Source: Paenibacillus sabuli
Lineage (GTDB): Bacteria > Bacillota > Bacilli > Paenibacillales > Paenibacillaceae
Assembly (NCBI RefSeq): GCF_014705605.1
Contig: NZ_JACXIZ010000027.1
Coordinates: 1-64,000, forward strand
Direction of reading: 5' to 3'
Length of the DNA stretch: 64,000 nucleotides
Shown here: piece after piece, positions 34,466-42,583 of the stretch
How positions within the stretch are numbered: the stretch's first letter is position 1
Layout: each line of letters begins with the position of its first letter
Notes under the pieces: generated by a model
Seen by the model: the letters and a program-made list of their open reading frames with translations, nothing else
Told to the model about the DNA's origin: nothing
Databases searched by the model: none
Program-made: the position numbers and the translations under genes

Positions 34466-35296
34466 TTAACCGAAATAGATCACCGCAATCACCGCCGCCA
34501 ATACGATGCGATACACGGCAAACGGCACCAGCTTGACGCGGTCGATCAGCTTGAGAAAAAAGCGAATCGCTAGCAAGGCGAACACGAACGCGCTGATAAA
34601 GCCGGCGATAAAAAACGGCAGCGCGTCGAGCGTGAAATACTGCCAGTTCTTGAGCAGCGACAAGCCGCTCGCTCCTGCCATGATCGGCACGGCCATAATG
34701 AACGTGAAATCGGCCGCCGTCCGATGATTCATGCCGAGCAGCACGCCGCCGGAGATCGTCGAGCCCGACCGCGAGAAGCCGGGCCATAGCGACAGACATT
34801 GAATCAGCCCGACCAGCAGCGCGTGGCGATAGGTGATCTGATCGACCGAGGTGATGCGCGGCATCTTGGGCGCGAAGCGGTCGGCCGCGATCATGAGCAG
34901 CGCCCCGAGCACGAGCCCGATCAGCACTGTCGCAGTGGAGAACAGACGCTCGTCGATCGTATCCTCGAGCAACAGCCCGAGGATACCCGCCGGGATCAGA
35001 CCGACGATGACCTGCGTCAGCTTGAGTCGGCCGCCGCCGCGCGCGGACGTCACCCTGCGGCTGATGCCGAGCAGGTCCGCGAAGCGATGCCGGAAGACGA
35101 CCACGACGGCGAGGATCGAGCCGAGCTGAATGACAACCTTGAAGGTATTGGCCACATATTGCGTCAAGAAAGCCTTGGAATGAAGCCACATGTCGTCGAC
35201 GATAATCATATGACCGGTCGAGGAGACCGGAGCGAATTCGGTCAGGCCTTCGACCAAGCCGAGTAGGATGGCTTTGATAATGGACGGGATATCCAT
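34466..35296 (-). CDS. uppP: Undecaprenyl-diphosphate phosphatase
   Basis: 276 residues from the ATG at 35296 (MDIPSIIKAILLGLVEGLTE), with AAAAAGGAG upstream; a longer frame exists but the family starts here. It recycles the undecaprenyl lipid carrier for cell-wall synthesis and confers bacitracin resistance. Catalytic motifs are EGLTEFAPVSSTGH at residues 16-29 and PGFSRSGSTISGG at about 170-182, within eight membrane segments. The nearby bceRSAB module also deals with undecaprenyl-pyrophosphate-binding antibiotics, so the local setting is cell-envelope defence. Confidence 0.95.
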   Translation of the reverse strand: MDIPSIIKAILLGLVEGLTEFAPVSSTGHMIIVDDMWLHSKAFLTQYVANTFKVVIQLGSILAVVVVFRHRFADLLGISRRVTSARGGGRLKLTQVIVGLIPAGILGLLLEDTIDERLFSTATVLIGLVLGALLMIAADRFAPKMPRITSVDQITYRHALLVGLIQCLSLWPGFSRSGSTISGGVLLGMNHRTAADFTFIMAVPIMAGASGLSLLKNWQYFTLDALPFFIAGFISAFVFALLAIRFFLKLIDRVKLVPFAVYRIVLAAVIAVIYFG

Positions 35297-35379
35297 GGAT
35301 GCGCTCGACTCCTTTTTCCGGTGCGTAGCTCGCAGCCTGTACAGGCCCTGCTCTAATAGGTACGCGGCAGGCAGGCCGT

Positions 35380-35562
35380 CTATGCCTTGCGTCGACGACG
35401 AATATACAGCGCCGCTGCCGCGTCGACGACGAGCACGAGCGCGACATACACGACATTGGCGTACAGATCCATCACGTGCACGATATCCGCCCATGACGCC
35501 CCCACCGCGGCGCCGATCAGCACCAGCGTCGTATTCCAGATCAGCGTGCCGGCGGTCGACAA
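35380..35562 (-). pseudogene. C-terminal fragment of a DedA family protein
   Basis: Sixty residues: AGTLIWNTTLVLIGAAVGAS, then WADIVHVMDLYANVVYVAL and a membrane segment ending in RRRRK. This matches the last third of DedA/SNARE-associated membrane proteins, but the N-terminal two thirds with the conserved catalytic-like motifs are absent upstream. It lies between bceB and uppP and is read in the same direction. It is a relic of a deletion; expression seems unlikely. Confidence 0.65.
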
Positions 35563-35636
35563 TGCGCTCGACTACCTCGACGTCGACCAGCAGGCCGATT
35601 TGGATCGAATGCACGCCAAGCGATCCAATCGGCTGT

Positions 35637-37640
35637 CTACTGCATCGCGCCCTTGAGCAGCGGCTGGACCTGGCGGTTCAGCTTGCGCAGATAGCGATGC
35701 CGGATGAATGCAAAGTACAGCGTCTGCGCGCTGAAAAATCCGATCAGCACGACGCCTAACTCTTCCGCGAGCGAGACGTAGAAAAACCGCTGCAGCGCCA
35801 TGAATGCAAACAAGCTGTGCAGCATGGCAAAGGCAATCGGCACAAAAAACAAAAGCAGCAGCTGCCGGGTGACGATGCGCCGCAATTCACGCTCGGTCAG
35901 CCCGATCTTGGCGATCGCGGCATAGTGGCGGCGGTCTTCGTCCAGATCGGCATAGAGCCGGAAGTACAGGAAGCTGCCTGCGGCAATGAAAAACACCGCC
36001 CCCGCCAGCAGCGCCGCGAGCAGCATCGTGCGATACAGCCCCCGCTGCAGCTCGTACAGCGTGCCGCTCACGGTCATGGCATACGGCCGATCCAACTCGT
36101 AGCGCACGACGCCGTCCGGGGCGAGCGTCTTCGCCAGCCCCGCCGTCTGACGAAAATCCTCCACATAAAAGCCGGTATAGCGCTCCGTCTCCGCCGCCGG
36201 CAGCGCATCGTACACCTCGTTGCGTACGACCAGCCCGGTGAATTCGCCCTGATTGTCGCGCTGCTCGATGTTGGCCGCGAGATAATCGGGCAGCGCCACA
36301 TGGTCGGTATAGCCGCGCTCGCGCAGCGCGTCCGTGCCGACCGCCGCCGCCGCGGCCCCGAGCGGGTGGCTCCGCAGGGAGCGAACGCCGATCAAGGCCT
36401 GATCCCGCTGCGAGCCGAGCATGACCCATGCCTCTCCCTCCCCAGGCTCGGCCAGGTTCGTTCGCTCATCCGACGCCTCCACGATACGCACATAATCGCG
36501 ATAGGCCATCACTCCGATCGACCTGCGCTCGTCCGCTCGTCCTTCCCCGCCGGGATCGCGCAGCAGGACGCGCTTCACGGACACCGTCAGCTCCTCGTAT
36601 GCGAGATTCGCGCGGCTCAGCTCCCCGCGGATCTGCGTCAGCTGACGGCGCTCCTCGTCCGGCTGCCGGGCATCCTTGGCGACGTAACCGATCGCTGCCG
36701 GGTAATCCCGATCGAACTGGCGGACCAGCGTCGTGATCGACGCGAACATGCCGACCGAGCAGAAGGTCACCGCCGAGAGGATCGTCACGATAAAAAACAT
36801 CCGGGCCTGCCCCTTCAGGCGATACGCGAGCGCGGAGAGCATCAGCAGATTCGTCCCTCGCCAATACAAGCTGCGGCTGCGCCGCAGCAGCCGGATCAGG
36901 TAGACGCCGAGCTGGGTGTAGAAGAGATACGTCCCGGCAATCGTCATCGCGGTCACCGGCAGCATGCGGACGTAGACGGTCTCGACAGTCGCCGTGGCTG
37001 CCAGCGTATAGCCCGTGCTGAGCAGCACGATCGCCAGCAGTGCCAGCAGGCGCGATGCCCGAATCTCGCGGCGCGGCGCGTGGCCGGGGCCCAGCCCTGC
37101 GAGCAGGCGCGCCCGTCGCACCAGCAGCGGCGTCAACAGCGCGAGCAGGCCGAAGAGCAGCAGGTACGCGCCCACCGCCAGCCCGAGCGCCGCGCCGGGA
37201 ATCGCGAAGCGCAGCGGCGCGATGCCGAGCAGCTGCGCGCCGGCCATGAGGAATAGCTTGGCCGTAAGGATGCCGCAGCCGAGTCCGGCGCAGGTCGCCG
37301 CGCCGCCGATCAGCATCTGCTCGAGGAAGAGCATTCGGCTGAGCTGGCGGCTCGTCATGCCGTGCAGCATCAGGATGCCAAATTCGCGTCTGCGCAGCTG
37401 CAGGAAGGAACCGATCGAGTAGAGCACGAACAAAAACGAAAACAAAAATACGATCCCCTCGGCAACGAGCATCGCCGCGACCGACACGCCGGGCACGCTG
37501 CCCGAGCGCACATCCGGATGGTACACGAAAAGCGCGCAGACGAAAAAAATCAACACCGAAAACGCGCTGCTTGCGAAATACCCGGCGTAAATTCGCTTGT
37601 TGCGCAGCACGTTGTTAACCGCGAGTCGTCGGAAGGTCAC
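35637..37640 (-). CDS. BceB-type FtsX-like ABC transporter permease
   Basis: 667 residues from a GTG at 37640 with AGGAGG eight bases upstream, inside the 3' end of the ATPase gene (26-base overlap). It has ten membrane segments in the BceB arrangement (1 + 3 + 4 + 2 pattern) and a large extracytoplasmic domain of about 200 residues between segments 7 and 8, which in BceB-like permeases senses peptide antibiotics. N-terminal RRLAVNNVLRNKRIYAGYF and RRREFGILMLHGMTSRQL are typical. Works with the ATPase and the two-component system encoded upstream to sense and resist cell-wall-active peptides such as bacitracin. Confidence 0.9.
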   Translation of the reverse strand: MTFRRLAVNNVLRNKRIYAGYFASSAFSVLIFFVCALFVYHPDVRSGSVPGVSVAAMLVAEGIVFLFSFLFVLYSIGSFLQLRRREFGILMLHGMTSRQLSRMLFLEQMLIGGAATCAGLGCGILTAKLFLMAGAQLLGIAPLRFAIPGAALGLAVGAYLLLFGLLALLTPLLVRRARLLAGLGPGHAPRREIRASRLLALLAIVLLSTGYTLAATATVETVYVRMLPVTAMTIAGTYLFYTQLGVYLIRLLRRSRSLYWRGTNLLMLSALAYRLKGQARMFFIVTILSAVTFCSVGMFASITTLVRQFDRDYPAAIGYVAKDARQPDEERRQLTQIRGELSRANLAYEELTVSVKRVLLRDPGGEGRADERRSIGVMAYRDYVRIVEASDERTNLAEPGEGEAWVMLGSQRDQALIGVRSLRSHPLGAAAAAVGTDALRERGYTDHVALPDYLAANIEQRDNQGEFTGLVVRNEVYDALPAAETERYTGFYVEDFRQTAGLAKTLAPDGVVRYELDRPYAMTVSGTLYELQRGLYRTMLLAALLAGAVFFIAAGSFLYFRLYADLDEDRRHYAAIAKIGLTERELRRIVTRQLLLLFFVPIAFAMLHSLFAFMALQRFFYVSLAEELGVVLIGFFSAQTLYFAFIRHRYLRKLNRQVQPLLKGAMQ

Positions 37641-38385
37641 GCCGTTCGCCTCCTAGCAGCGACTGCATGTCGAGAATGCGTTGGTAGAAGGTCTGGCGAT
37701 GACTGCCCCGCACAATCTCGTTGCAAAGCCGCCCGTCCTTGATGAACAGCACGCGATGACAAAAGCTGGCGGCCAGCGCGTCGTGCGTCACCATCAATAG
37801 GTTGGCGCGATCCTCTCGGTTCACCGCTTCGAGCAGCCTCATCACCTCGCCGGACGTGCGCGAGTCGAGATTGCCGGTCGGCTCGTCGGCCAGGATGAGC
37901 GCCGGGCGGTGGACGATCGCACGGGCAATGGCCGTCCGCTGCATCTGGCCGCCGGAGATCGCGTCGATGCGCCGCTCGGCGATGTCGGCGATCCCGAGCC
38001 GCTCCAGCACCTCCCGCACGCGGGCGCCGATCCGGCCGGGGGATATCCCTTCCAGCGTCAGCGGCACCGCGATATTCTCCTCGACCGTCAGCGTATCGAG
38101 CAGGTGGAAATGCTGGAACACGAAGCCGAGCGTGCGGCGCCGCAGCAGCGCGGCTTCGTGCGAGCCCAGACTGTGCAGGGCGGTGCCTGCGATGCGGATC
38201 TCTCCCGAGGTCGGCTCGTCGATGGCCGCGATGAGGTTGAGCAGACTCGTCTTGCCGCTGCCCGAAGGGCCCATGACGCCGGTGAATTCTCCGTCCTCCG
38301 CGTCAAATGCGACATTGTCGAGCGCGCGGTGCGGCACCTTGCCCTCGTAAACCTTGCTCACATACCGGACCTCCAGTGCAGGCAC
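37615..38385 (-). CDS. BceA-type ABC transporter ATPase
   Basis: 256 residues from the GTG at 38385, chosen because AAGGAGG is six bases upstream; the in-frame ATGs at 38391 and 38412 have no properly placed site. Motifs: Walker A MGPSGSGKTSLLN at about residues 38-50, Q-loop FVFQHFHLLD, signature ISGGQMQRTAIARA, Walker B ALILADEPTGNLDS and H-loop MVTHD. It belongs to the MacB/BceA class that pairs with FtsX-like permeases. A BceR-like box precedes it. It overlaps the permease gene, so both are made from one message. Confidence 0.92.
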   Translation of the reverse strand: MPALEVRYVSKVYEGKVPHRALDNVAFDAEDGEFTGVMGPSGSGKTSLLNLIAAIDEPTSGEIRIAGTALHSLGSHEAALLRRRTLGFVFQHFHLLDTLTVEENIAVPLTLEGISPGRIGARVREVLERLGIADIAERRIDAISGGQMQRTAIARAIVHRPALILADEPTGNLDSRTSGEVMRLLEAVNREDRANLLMVTHDALAASFCHRVLFIKDGRLCNEIVRGSHRQTFYQRILDMQSLLGGERRDLPTTRG

Positions 38386-38451
38386 GGCCATCCTCCTTCC
38401 AGCCTCGTCCATAGCTTAGCAGAGATGGGGTACTGGACGCCATCGCTCCGG

Positions 38452-38477
38452 CTTACACTTGCTTACACAAATGTAAG
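38452..38477 (-). promoter_or_regulatory. BceR-type response regulator box upstream of bceAB
   Basis: A perfect inverted repeat CTTACA-CAAA-TGTAAG at 38462-38477, with an extra CTTACA half-site ten bases upstream (38452). The pattern matches sites used by BceR-like regulators, which are T(N)ACA/TGTAA-type inverted repeats. It lies 67 bases before the bceA start, between the kinase and ATPase genes. Confidence 0.7.
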
Positions 38478-38482
38478 TTGAC

Positions 38483-39463
38483 TCAAAAGCGAATGCGCAC
38501 GACGGTGCCCGTCCCGACTTCGGACTCAATCTCTATGCGATGGCCCAGCTTGTCGCAGATCTGCTTGACCAGATACAGCCCCATGCCGGTCGCCTCCTGC
38601 ACCGTCCGGCCGTTCTCTCCGGTAAAATACGGGTTGAACACGCGCGGCAGGTCGCTGTCGGGGATGCCGATCCCGCGATCGCGCACCTCCAGCATCGCTC
38701 CGCCGTCCTCCATTGCGCCGCGGACATACACGACCCGGCGAGCCGGCTCCTTTGTCTTGGGCGTATATTTAACCGCGTTGGTGAGCAGCTGCGTCAGCGC
38801 AAATATCAGCCATTTCTCATCGGTGGCTACGCGAATGCCCGCCGGGACGTCAATCGAGGGAAACACCCGATTGCGAATAAACAGCCGCTTTTGCTGCGAG
38901 GCGGCGGCGCGCGCCAGCTCCGCCAGCTCCAGCGTCTCCACGTGCATGTCCTGCTCGAAGGCGTCGAGCCTGGCGGTGTAGAGCACCATATCCAGCCCTT
39001 TCTGAAGCCGATCCGTCTCGTCGCCGATCGCTTGGAAGCGGGCGTCGTCCTCGCGCTGGACGATCAAATGCACGATCGCCAGCGGTGTTTTCATCTGATG
39101 CACCCACTGGTTGATGAACTGGATATGGGCGTCGATCGTCTGACGGACCTGCTGCAGCTCGGTTCGGCTCCGACGCAGCTGCAGCCGTAGCAGACGCTGC
39201 AAGTGCTCCGGCAGCGGCGAGGAAGACGGGTCGCCGAGCTCTGCCTCCCGCTCTCCCCCGCTCTCCAGCAGTTGGTAGAAGCGCCGGTGCGTCACATAGC
39301 GGTAGGTCAGGTAGCCGGCGAAGAGCGCGCCGCTCAGGAGCGCCGCATATAGCGCGTTCTCGACGTTGCGATAGCCGTCCAGCCAGTAGACGAGCGCCGT
39401 CAGCGCGAGCTGGGCGGCATAGACGGCCGCGAGCGGCGCTTGCTCGCGTACGAACAGCCTCAT
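38483..39463 (-). CDS. BceS-like intramembrane-sensing histidine kinase
   Basis: 326 residues from the ATG at 39463, overlapping the regulator stop by four bases. Two membrane segments lie close together near the N-terminus (APLAAVYAAQLALTALVYWL and LYAALLSGALFAGYL) with almost no external loop, the mark of intramembrane-sensing kinases. The H-box is INQWVHQMKTPLAIVH (His at about 158), N-box QLLTNAVKYTP, and G-boxes DRGIGIP and GMGLYLVKQI. Kinases of this class get their signal from the partner BceAB transporter rather than sensing the antibiotic directly. Confidence 0.9.
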   Translation of the reverse strand: MRLFVREQAPLAAVYAAQLALTALVYWLDGYRNVENALYAALLSGALFAGYLTYRYVTHRRFYQLLESGGEREAELGDPSSSPLPEHLQRLLRLQLRRSRTELQQVRQTIDAHIQFINQWVHQMKTPLAIVHLIVQREDDARFQAIGDETDRLQKGLDMVLYTARLDAFEQDMHVETLELAELARAAASQQKRLFIRNRVFPSIDVPAGIRVATDEKWLIFALTQLLTNAVKYTPKTKEPARRVVYVRGAMEDGGAMLEVRDRGIGIPDSDLPRVFNPYFTGENGRTVQEATGMGLYLVKQICDKLGHRIEIESEVGTGTVVRIRF

Positions 39464-40161
39464 GGCTGCACCTGCCGGGACAAGCCGAGGCGATAGCCTT
39501 GCCCGCGGATCGTCTGCAGCGCTTCGTCCTTGCCGAGCAACGCCAGCTTTTTGCGCACTCTGGCGATGTACACATTGAGCGTATTGTCGTCGACGAAGGC
39601 CTGATCGTCCCATATGCGCTCCAGCAGCCGATCGCGGCTGACGAGCTGCTCGGGCCTGCCCATCAGCTCGTCGAGAATCTTGATCTCGGTCGGACTGAGC
39701 TCGACCCTCGCCTCGCCGCAGCTAAGCGCGAGCCGGTCCACCTCAAGCGTCAGGCCGCCGGCCTCGACCGTCCGTTCGCCGAGCGGAGTCGCGTACGGCC
39801 CGTAAGCGCGGCGCAGCTGGCTTTTGATCTTGGCCATTGCCAGTTCGTAATCGAACGGCTTGGTGATATAATCGTCGGCGCCGTTATCCAGCGCCATGAC
39901 TTGATCCATCTTGCCGTCGCGGGCGGAGATGAACAGGATCGGACAGTTGGAACGGGAGCGAATCTGGCGGCACCAATAATAGCCGTCGAATTTGGGCAGA
40001 TTGACGTCGAGCAGCACCAGATGCGGCGCGAACGCTTCGAACTCCTCCAGCACCCGTTCAAAATCGCGTACATGCCGCGTCATATAGCCGAACTTCGCCA
40101 AATGCGCCTCCAGCAGTCCGACCAGTCCGAGGTCGTCCTCGATGAGCAATACGTGAAACAT
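39460..40161 (-). CDS. BceR-like OmpR-family response regulator
   Basis: 233 residues from the ATG at 40161 with GGGAGGGATGGGAA upstream. The receiver domain has acidic pocket EDD at residues 8-10, the phospho-acceptor Asp in LVLLDVNLP (about 52), and the KPFDYE lysine at about 101. The C-terminal winged helix has LSPTEIKILDELM, VSRDRLLERIWDD and NVYIARVRKKL. It should bind the box at 38452-38477 and switch on bceAB. Genes bceR and bceS overlap (ATGA). Confidence 0.93.
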   Translation of the reverse strand: MFHVLLIEDDLGLVGLLEAHLAKFGYMTRHVRDFERVLEEFEAFAPHLVLLDVNLPKFDGYYWCRQIRSRSNCPILFISARDGKMDQVMALDNGADDYITKPFDYELAMAKIKSQLRRAYGPYATPLGERTVEAGGLTLEVDRLALSCGEARVELSPTEIKILDELMGRPEQLVSRDRLLERIWDDQAFVDDNTLNVYIARVRKKLALLGKDEALQTIRGQGYRLGLSRQVQP

Positions 40162-40200
40162 TTCCCATCCCTCCCACGCGACAGCTTTCGTCGTCCTTCG

Positions 40201-41358
40201 TCAAGCCTTGTGCGCGCGCAGCTCTTCATAGGCCATTGCGATCTTGGCATGCAGCGGATGCTCCGCGGCGATGCCGAGCAAGTCCGAGAGGACCCCGTCC
40301 AGCCCCTTGTCCGCCAGTGCCTGCTGGAGCTTGACCGCCTCGGGATCCTCGGCGTAGTCGAACAGCAGCGCCGCCGCCATCGCCTCGGCCAGCCGGTCGC
40401 AGGACAAGCCGTATTGATGGGCCTGCAGCGCCGGCTTGACGAGCCGGTCCCCCGGTCCGAGCTTGCGGATCGGCGAGCGCCCGACGCGCACGACCTTGTC
40501 GATCAGGCCCGGATTGGCGAAGCGCTCCAGCGTACGCTCGGCATACGCCTCGTTATCGCGCTTCTCAAAGCCGTGCTTCTCGATCAGCATCGCGCCGGTC
40601 TCGCGCAGCACGCCGCGGACGCGCGCCATCACGCCCGAATCGGCGAGCGCCTGCTGGATCGTCTCGTAGCCCTCCAGGTAGCCGAAGTAAGCGGCGCAGG
40701 CATGACCGGTATTGACCGTGAACAGCTTGCGCTCGATATAGGGCTTGAGCGCATCGACATACTTGACGCCCTTAATCTGCGGGTAATCCTCGAACATCAT
40801 CGAACGATCGACGATCCATTCGTAGAACAGCTCCACGCGCACCTTCAGCGGGTCGCCCTTGTGGCGCTGGTTCGGCACGATGCGGTCGATCGCCGCATTC
40901 GGAAAGGCGATGTACCGGTCCGCCAGCTCCTGCAGATCGTCGTGAAAATAGCTATATACCCATTTCTTCAGCAGCGAGCTGCCTTTTTTGGCGTTTTCGC
41001 ATGCGATAATATGTAACGGGCGGGGATGCTCCAATAACCGCTGGGTAATGCCTGCGGCAATCGATTCGGCGATATGCTTGAGCGCGGATGTGCCGACGGC
41101 CGTCGTGATCAGATCAGCCTCGACGATCGCCGCTTCGATTTCCTTTTGCTTGCGGGTATGAATGGCTCGAACGCCTTCTACCTCCAGCGTTTGTTCTTGT
41201 TCGCCCGCCATGACAACGGTATAGCGTTGCTCCCGCTCGATCAGCGCCACTTGCTTTTCATTGCGCGCGACGAAGGTGACGTCGTATCCGGACTGCGTGA
41301 GCAGCAGCCCGACGAGCCCCCTCCCGATGTTGCCGGCTCCGAAATGCAATGCTTTCAT
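40201..41358 (-). CDS. mtlD: Mannitol-1-phosphate 5-dehydrogenase
   Basis: 385 residues from the ATG at 41358, with AAAGGGGAGC upstream. It interconverts mannitol 1-phosphate and fructose 6-phosphate with NAD. The N-terminal NAD-binding motif GAGNIGRGLVG is at residues 7-17. ACENAKKGSSLLK, AFPNAAIDRIVP and the catalytic-type stretch KLFTVNTGHACAAYFGYLEG are family hallmarks. Length is standard (about 380). No mannitol PTS gene or MtlR lies nearby, so the gene is separated from the usual operon. It sits directly upstream of bceR on the same strand, with 39 bases between them. Confidence 0.93.
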   Translation of the reverse strand: MKALHFGAGNIGRGLVGLLLTQSGYDVTFVARNEKQVALIEREQRYTVVMAGEQEQTLEVEGVRAIHTRKQKEIEAAIVEADLITTAVGTSALKHIAESIAAGITQRLLEHPRPLHIIACENAKKGSSLLKKWVYSYFHDDLQELADRYIAFPNAAIDRIVPNQRHKGDPLKVRVELFYEWIVDRSMMFEDYPQIKGVKYVDALKPYIERKLFTVNTGHACAAYFGYLEGYETIQQALADSGVMARVRGVLRETGAMLIEKHGFEKRDNEAYAERTLERFANPGLIDKVVRVGRSPIRKLGPGDRLVKPALQAHQYGLSCDRLAEAMAAALLFDYAEDPEAVKLQQALADKGLDGVLSDLLGIAAEHPLHAKIAMAYEELRAHKA

Positions 41359-41485
41359 TTTTGCAGCTCCCCTTTCGCTCCGGCCTTGCGCGCAGCCGTT
41401 TGCAGCATGGAATTATTGTAGCGTAAGTGCTCCACTAAGGGCAAATGCAGGCCCCTGGATAGGAAATCAAACCAACTAAACAAAC

Positions 41486-41519
41486 AAACAGGCAAGAGCG
41501 TCTGAGCCCTTGCCTGTTT
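41486..41519 (-). terminator. ppaC: Terminator of ppaC
   Basis: Arms AAACAGGCAAG / CTTGCCTGTTT around a 12-base loop; on the minus strand GTTTGTTTAGTTT follows. It lies 24 bases past the ppaC stop. Confidence 0.8.
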
Positions 41520-41542
41520 GATATGCAAAACGTGTCGTTCAA

Positions 41543-42475
41543 TTACTTGGCCGCCAGCGCCTCGGTCAGCACCGGCACGATCTGCGATTTGCGCGAGACC
41601 ACGCCTTTGAGCAGCGCCTGGTTGTTGGCGAGGTTAACGCCGAAGGCCTGCTCGACCGCTGCCGCGGAGCCGCCCAGCGCGACCGTGACGGAATCGTTGT
41701 TCAGGATGTCGGTGACGACGAAGACGAACAGATCGAGACCCTGCTCGGCGATCACGCCCTGCATTTTCGACTCCAGCTCGCCTTGACGGCCGATGACGTC
41801 GTTGGTGTCGACGCAGTTGACCTGGGCGATGCGCACCTTGCGCTCGCCCATCGTGAAGTCCTTGGCGTCAAGCGAGAGCAATTGGTCGATCGTTTTGTCG
41901 CTCAGGTCTGCGCCTGCCTTGAGCATGTCGAGCCCGTAGCTATCGGCGTCGACGCCGGCCAGCTCGGCCAGCTCGCGCGCAGCGGCGACATCCTGCCCGG
42001 TGCAGGTGGGCGACTTGAACAGGAGCGAATCGGAGATGATGGCAGAGAGCATGAGGCCGGCGATCGGCTTGTCGATGGCGATGCCGTGCTCCTTGTAGAG
42101 CTTGTTCAGGATCGTGGCCGTGCAGCCCACCGGCTCCGCCCGGTAATAGAGCGGCTGGCTCGTCTCGAAATTGGCGATGCGGTGATGGTCGATGACCTCG
42201 GTCACGCGCACCGATTCGATGCCGTCCGCGCTTTGTTGGCGTTCGTTGTGATCGACGAGGATGACCTCCTCCGCCTCGCCCGCCACGCTGCCGATCAGGC
42301 GCGGCGCCGCTACGCCGAACCGGTCCAGCGCGAATTGCGTCTCGCCGCCGACCTCGCCCAGCCGCACGGCTTCGGCTTCCAGGCCGAGCTTGTTTTTCAG
42401 ATCGGCATAGGCGATTGCCGAGCAGATCGTGTCCGTATCCGGATTCTTATGACCAAAAATCAACGTTTTCCCCAT
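41543..42475 (-). CDS. ppaC: Manganese-dependent inorganic pyrophosphatase
   Basis: 310 residues from the ATG at 42475 ([15 protein letters not shown]), with AAAAGGAG ten bases upstream; the longer frame adds a sequence unlike the family. It is a family II pyrophosphatase of the DHH superfamily, cleaving pyrophosphate in the cytoplasm. Metal-binding motifs are [10 protein letters not shown] (residues 8-17), VDHNE, the DHH motif VIDHHRI at about 97-103, and the C-terminal DHHA2 region with [13 protein letters not shown] carrying the conserved RK pair. Length is standard. Confidence 0.95.
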   Translation of the reverse strand: MGKTLIFGHKNPDTDTICSAIAYADLKNKLGLEAEAVRLGEVGGETQFALDRFGVAAPRLIGSVAGEAEEVILVDHNERQQSADGIESVRVTEVIDHHRIANFETSQPLYYRAEPVGCTATILNKLYKEHGIAIDKPIAGLMLSAIISDSLLFKSPTCTGQDVAAARELAELAGVDADSYGLDMLKAGADLSDKTIDQLLSLDAKDFTMGERKVRIAQVNCVDTNDVIGRQGELESKMQGVIAEQGLDLFVFVVTDILNNDSVTVALGGSAAAVEQAFGVNLANNQALLKGVVSRKSQIVPVLTEALAAK

Positions 42476-42583
42476 AGCAGCAAAACTCCTTTTGTTTCGT
42501 ATAATAATATTAAACGGCGCGGTACCGCCGCTTCGCTCGCTTTCATTATACACATATTTCTCCGATAGAAAAAGTATAGAATA

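Noticed and set aside
35817-37256. 479-residue frame on the plus strand
   Set aside because: Shadow of the BceB-type permease on the other strand; rich in Arg/Gln/His with no domain.
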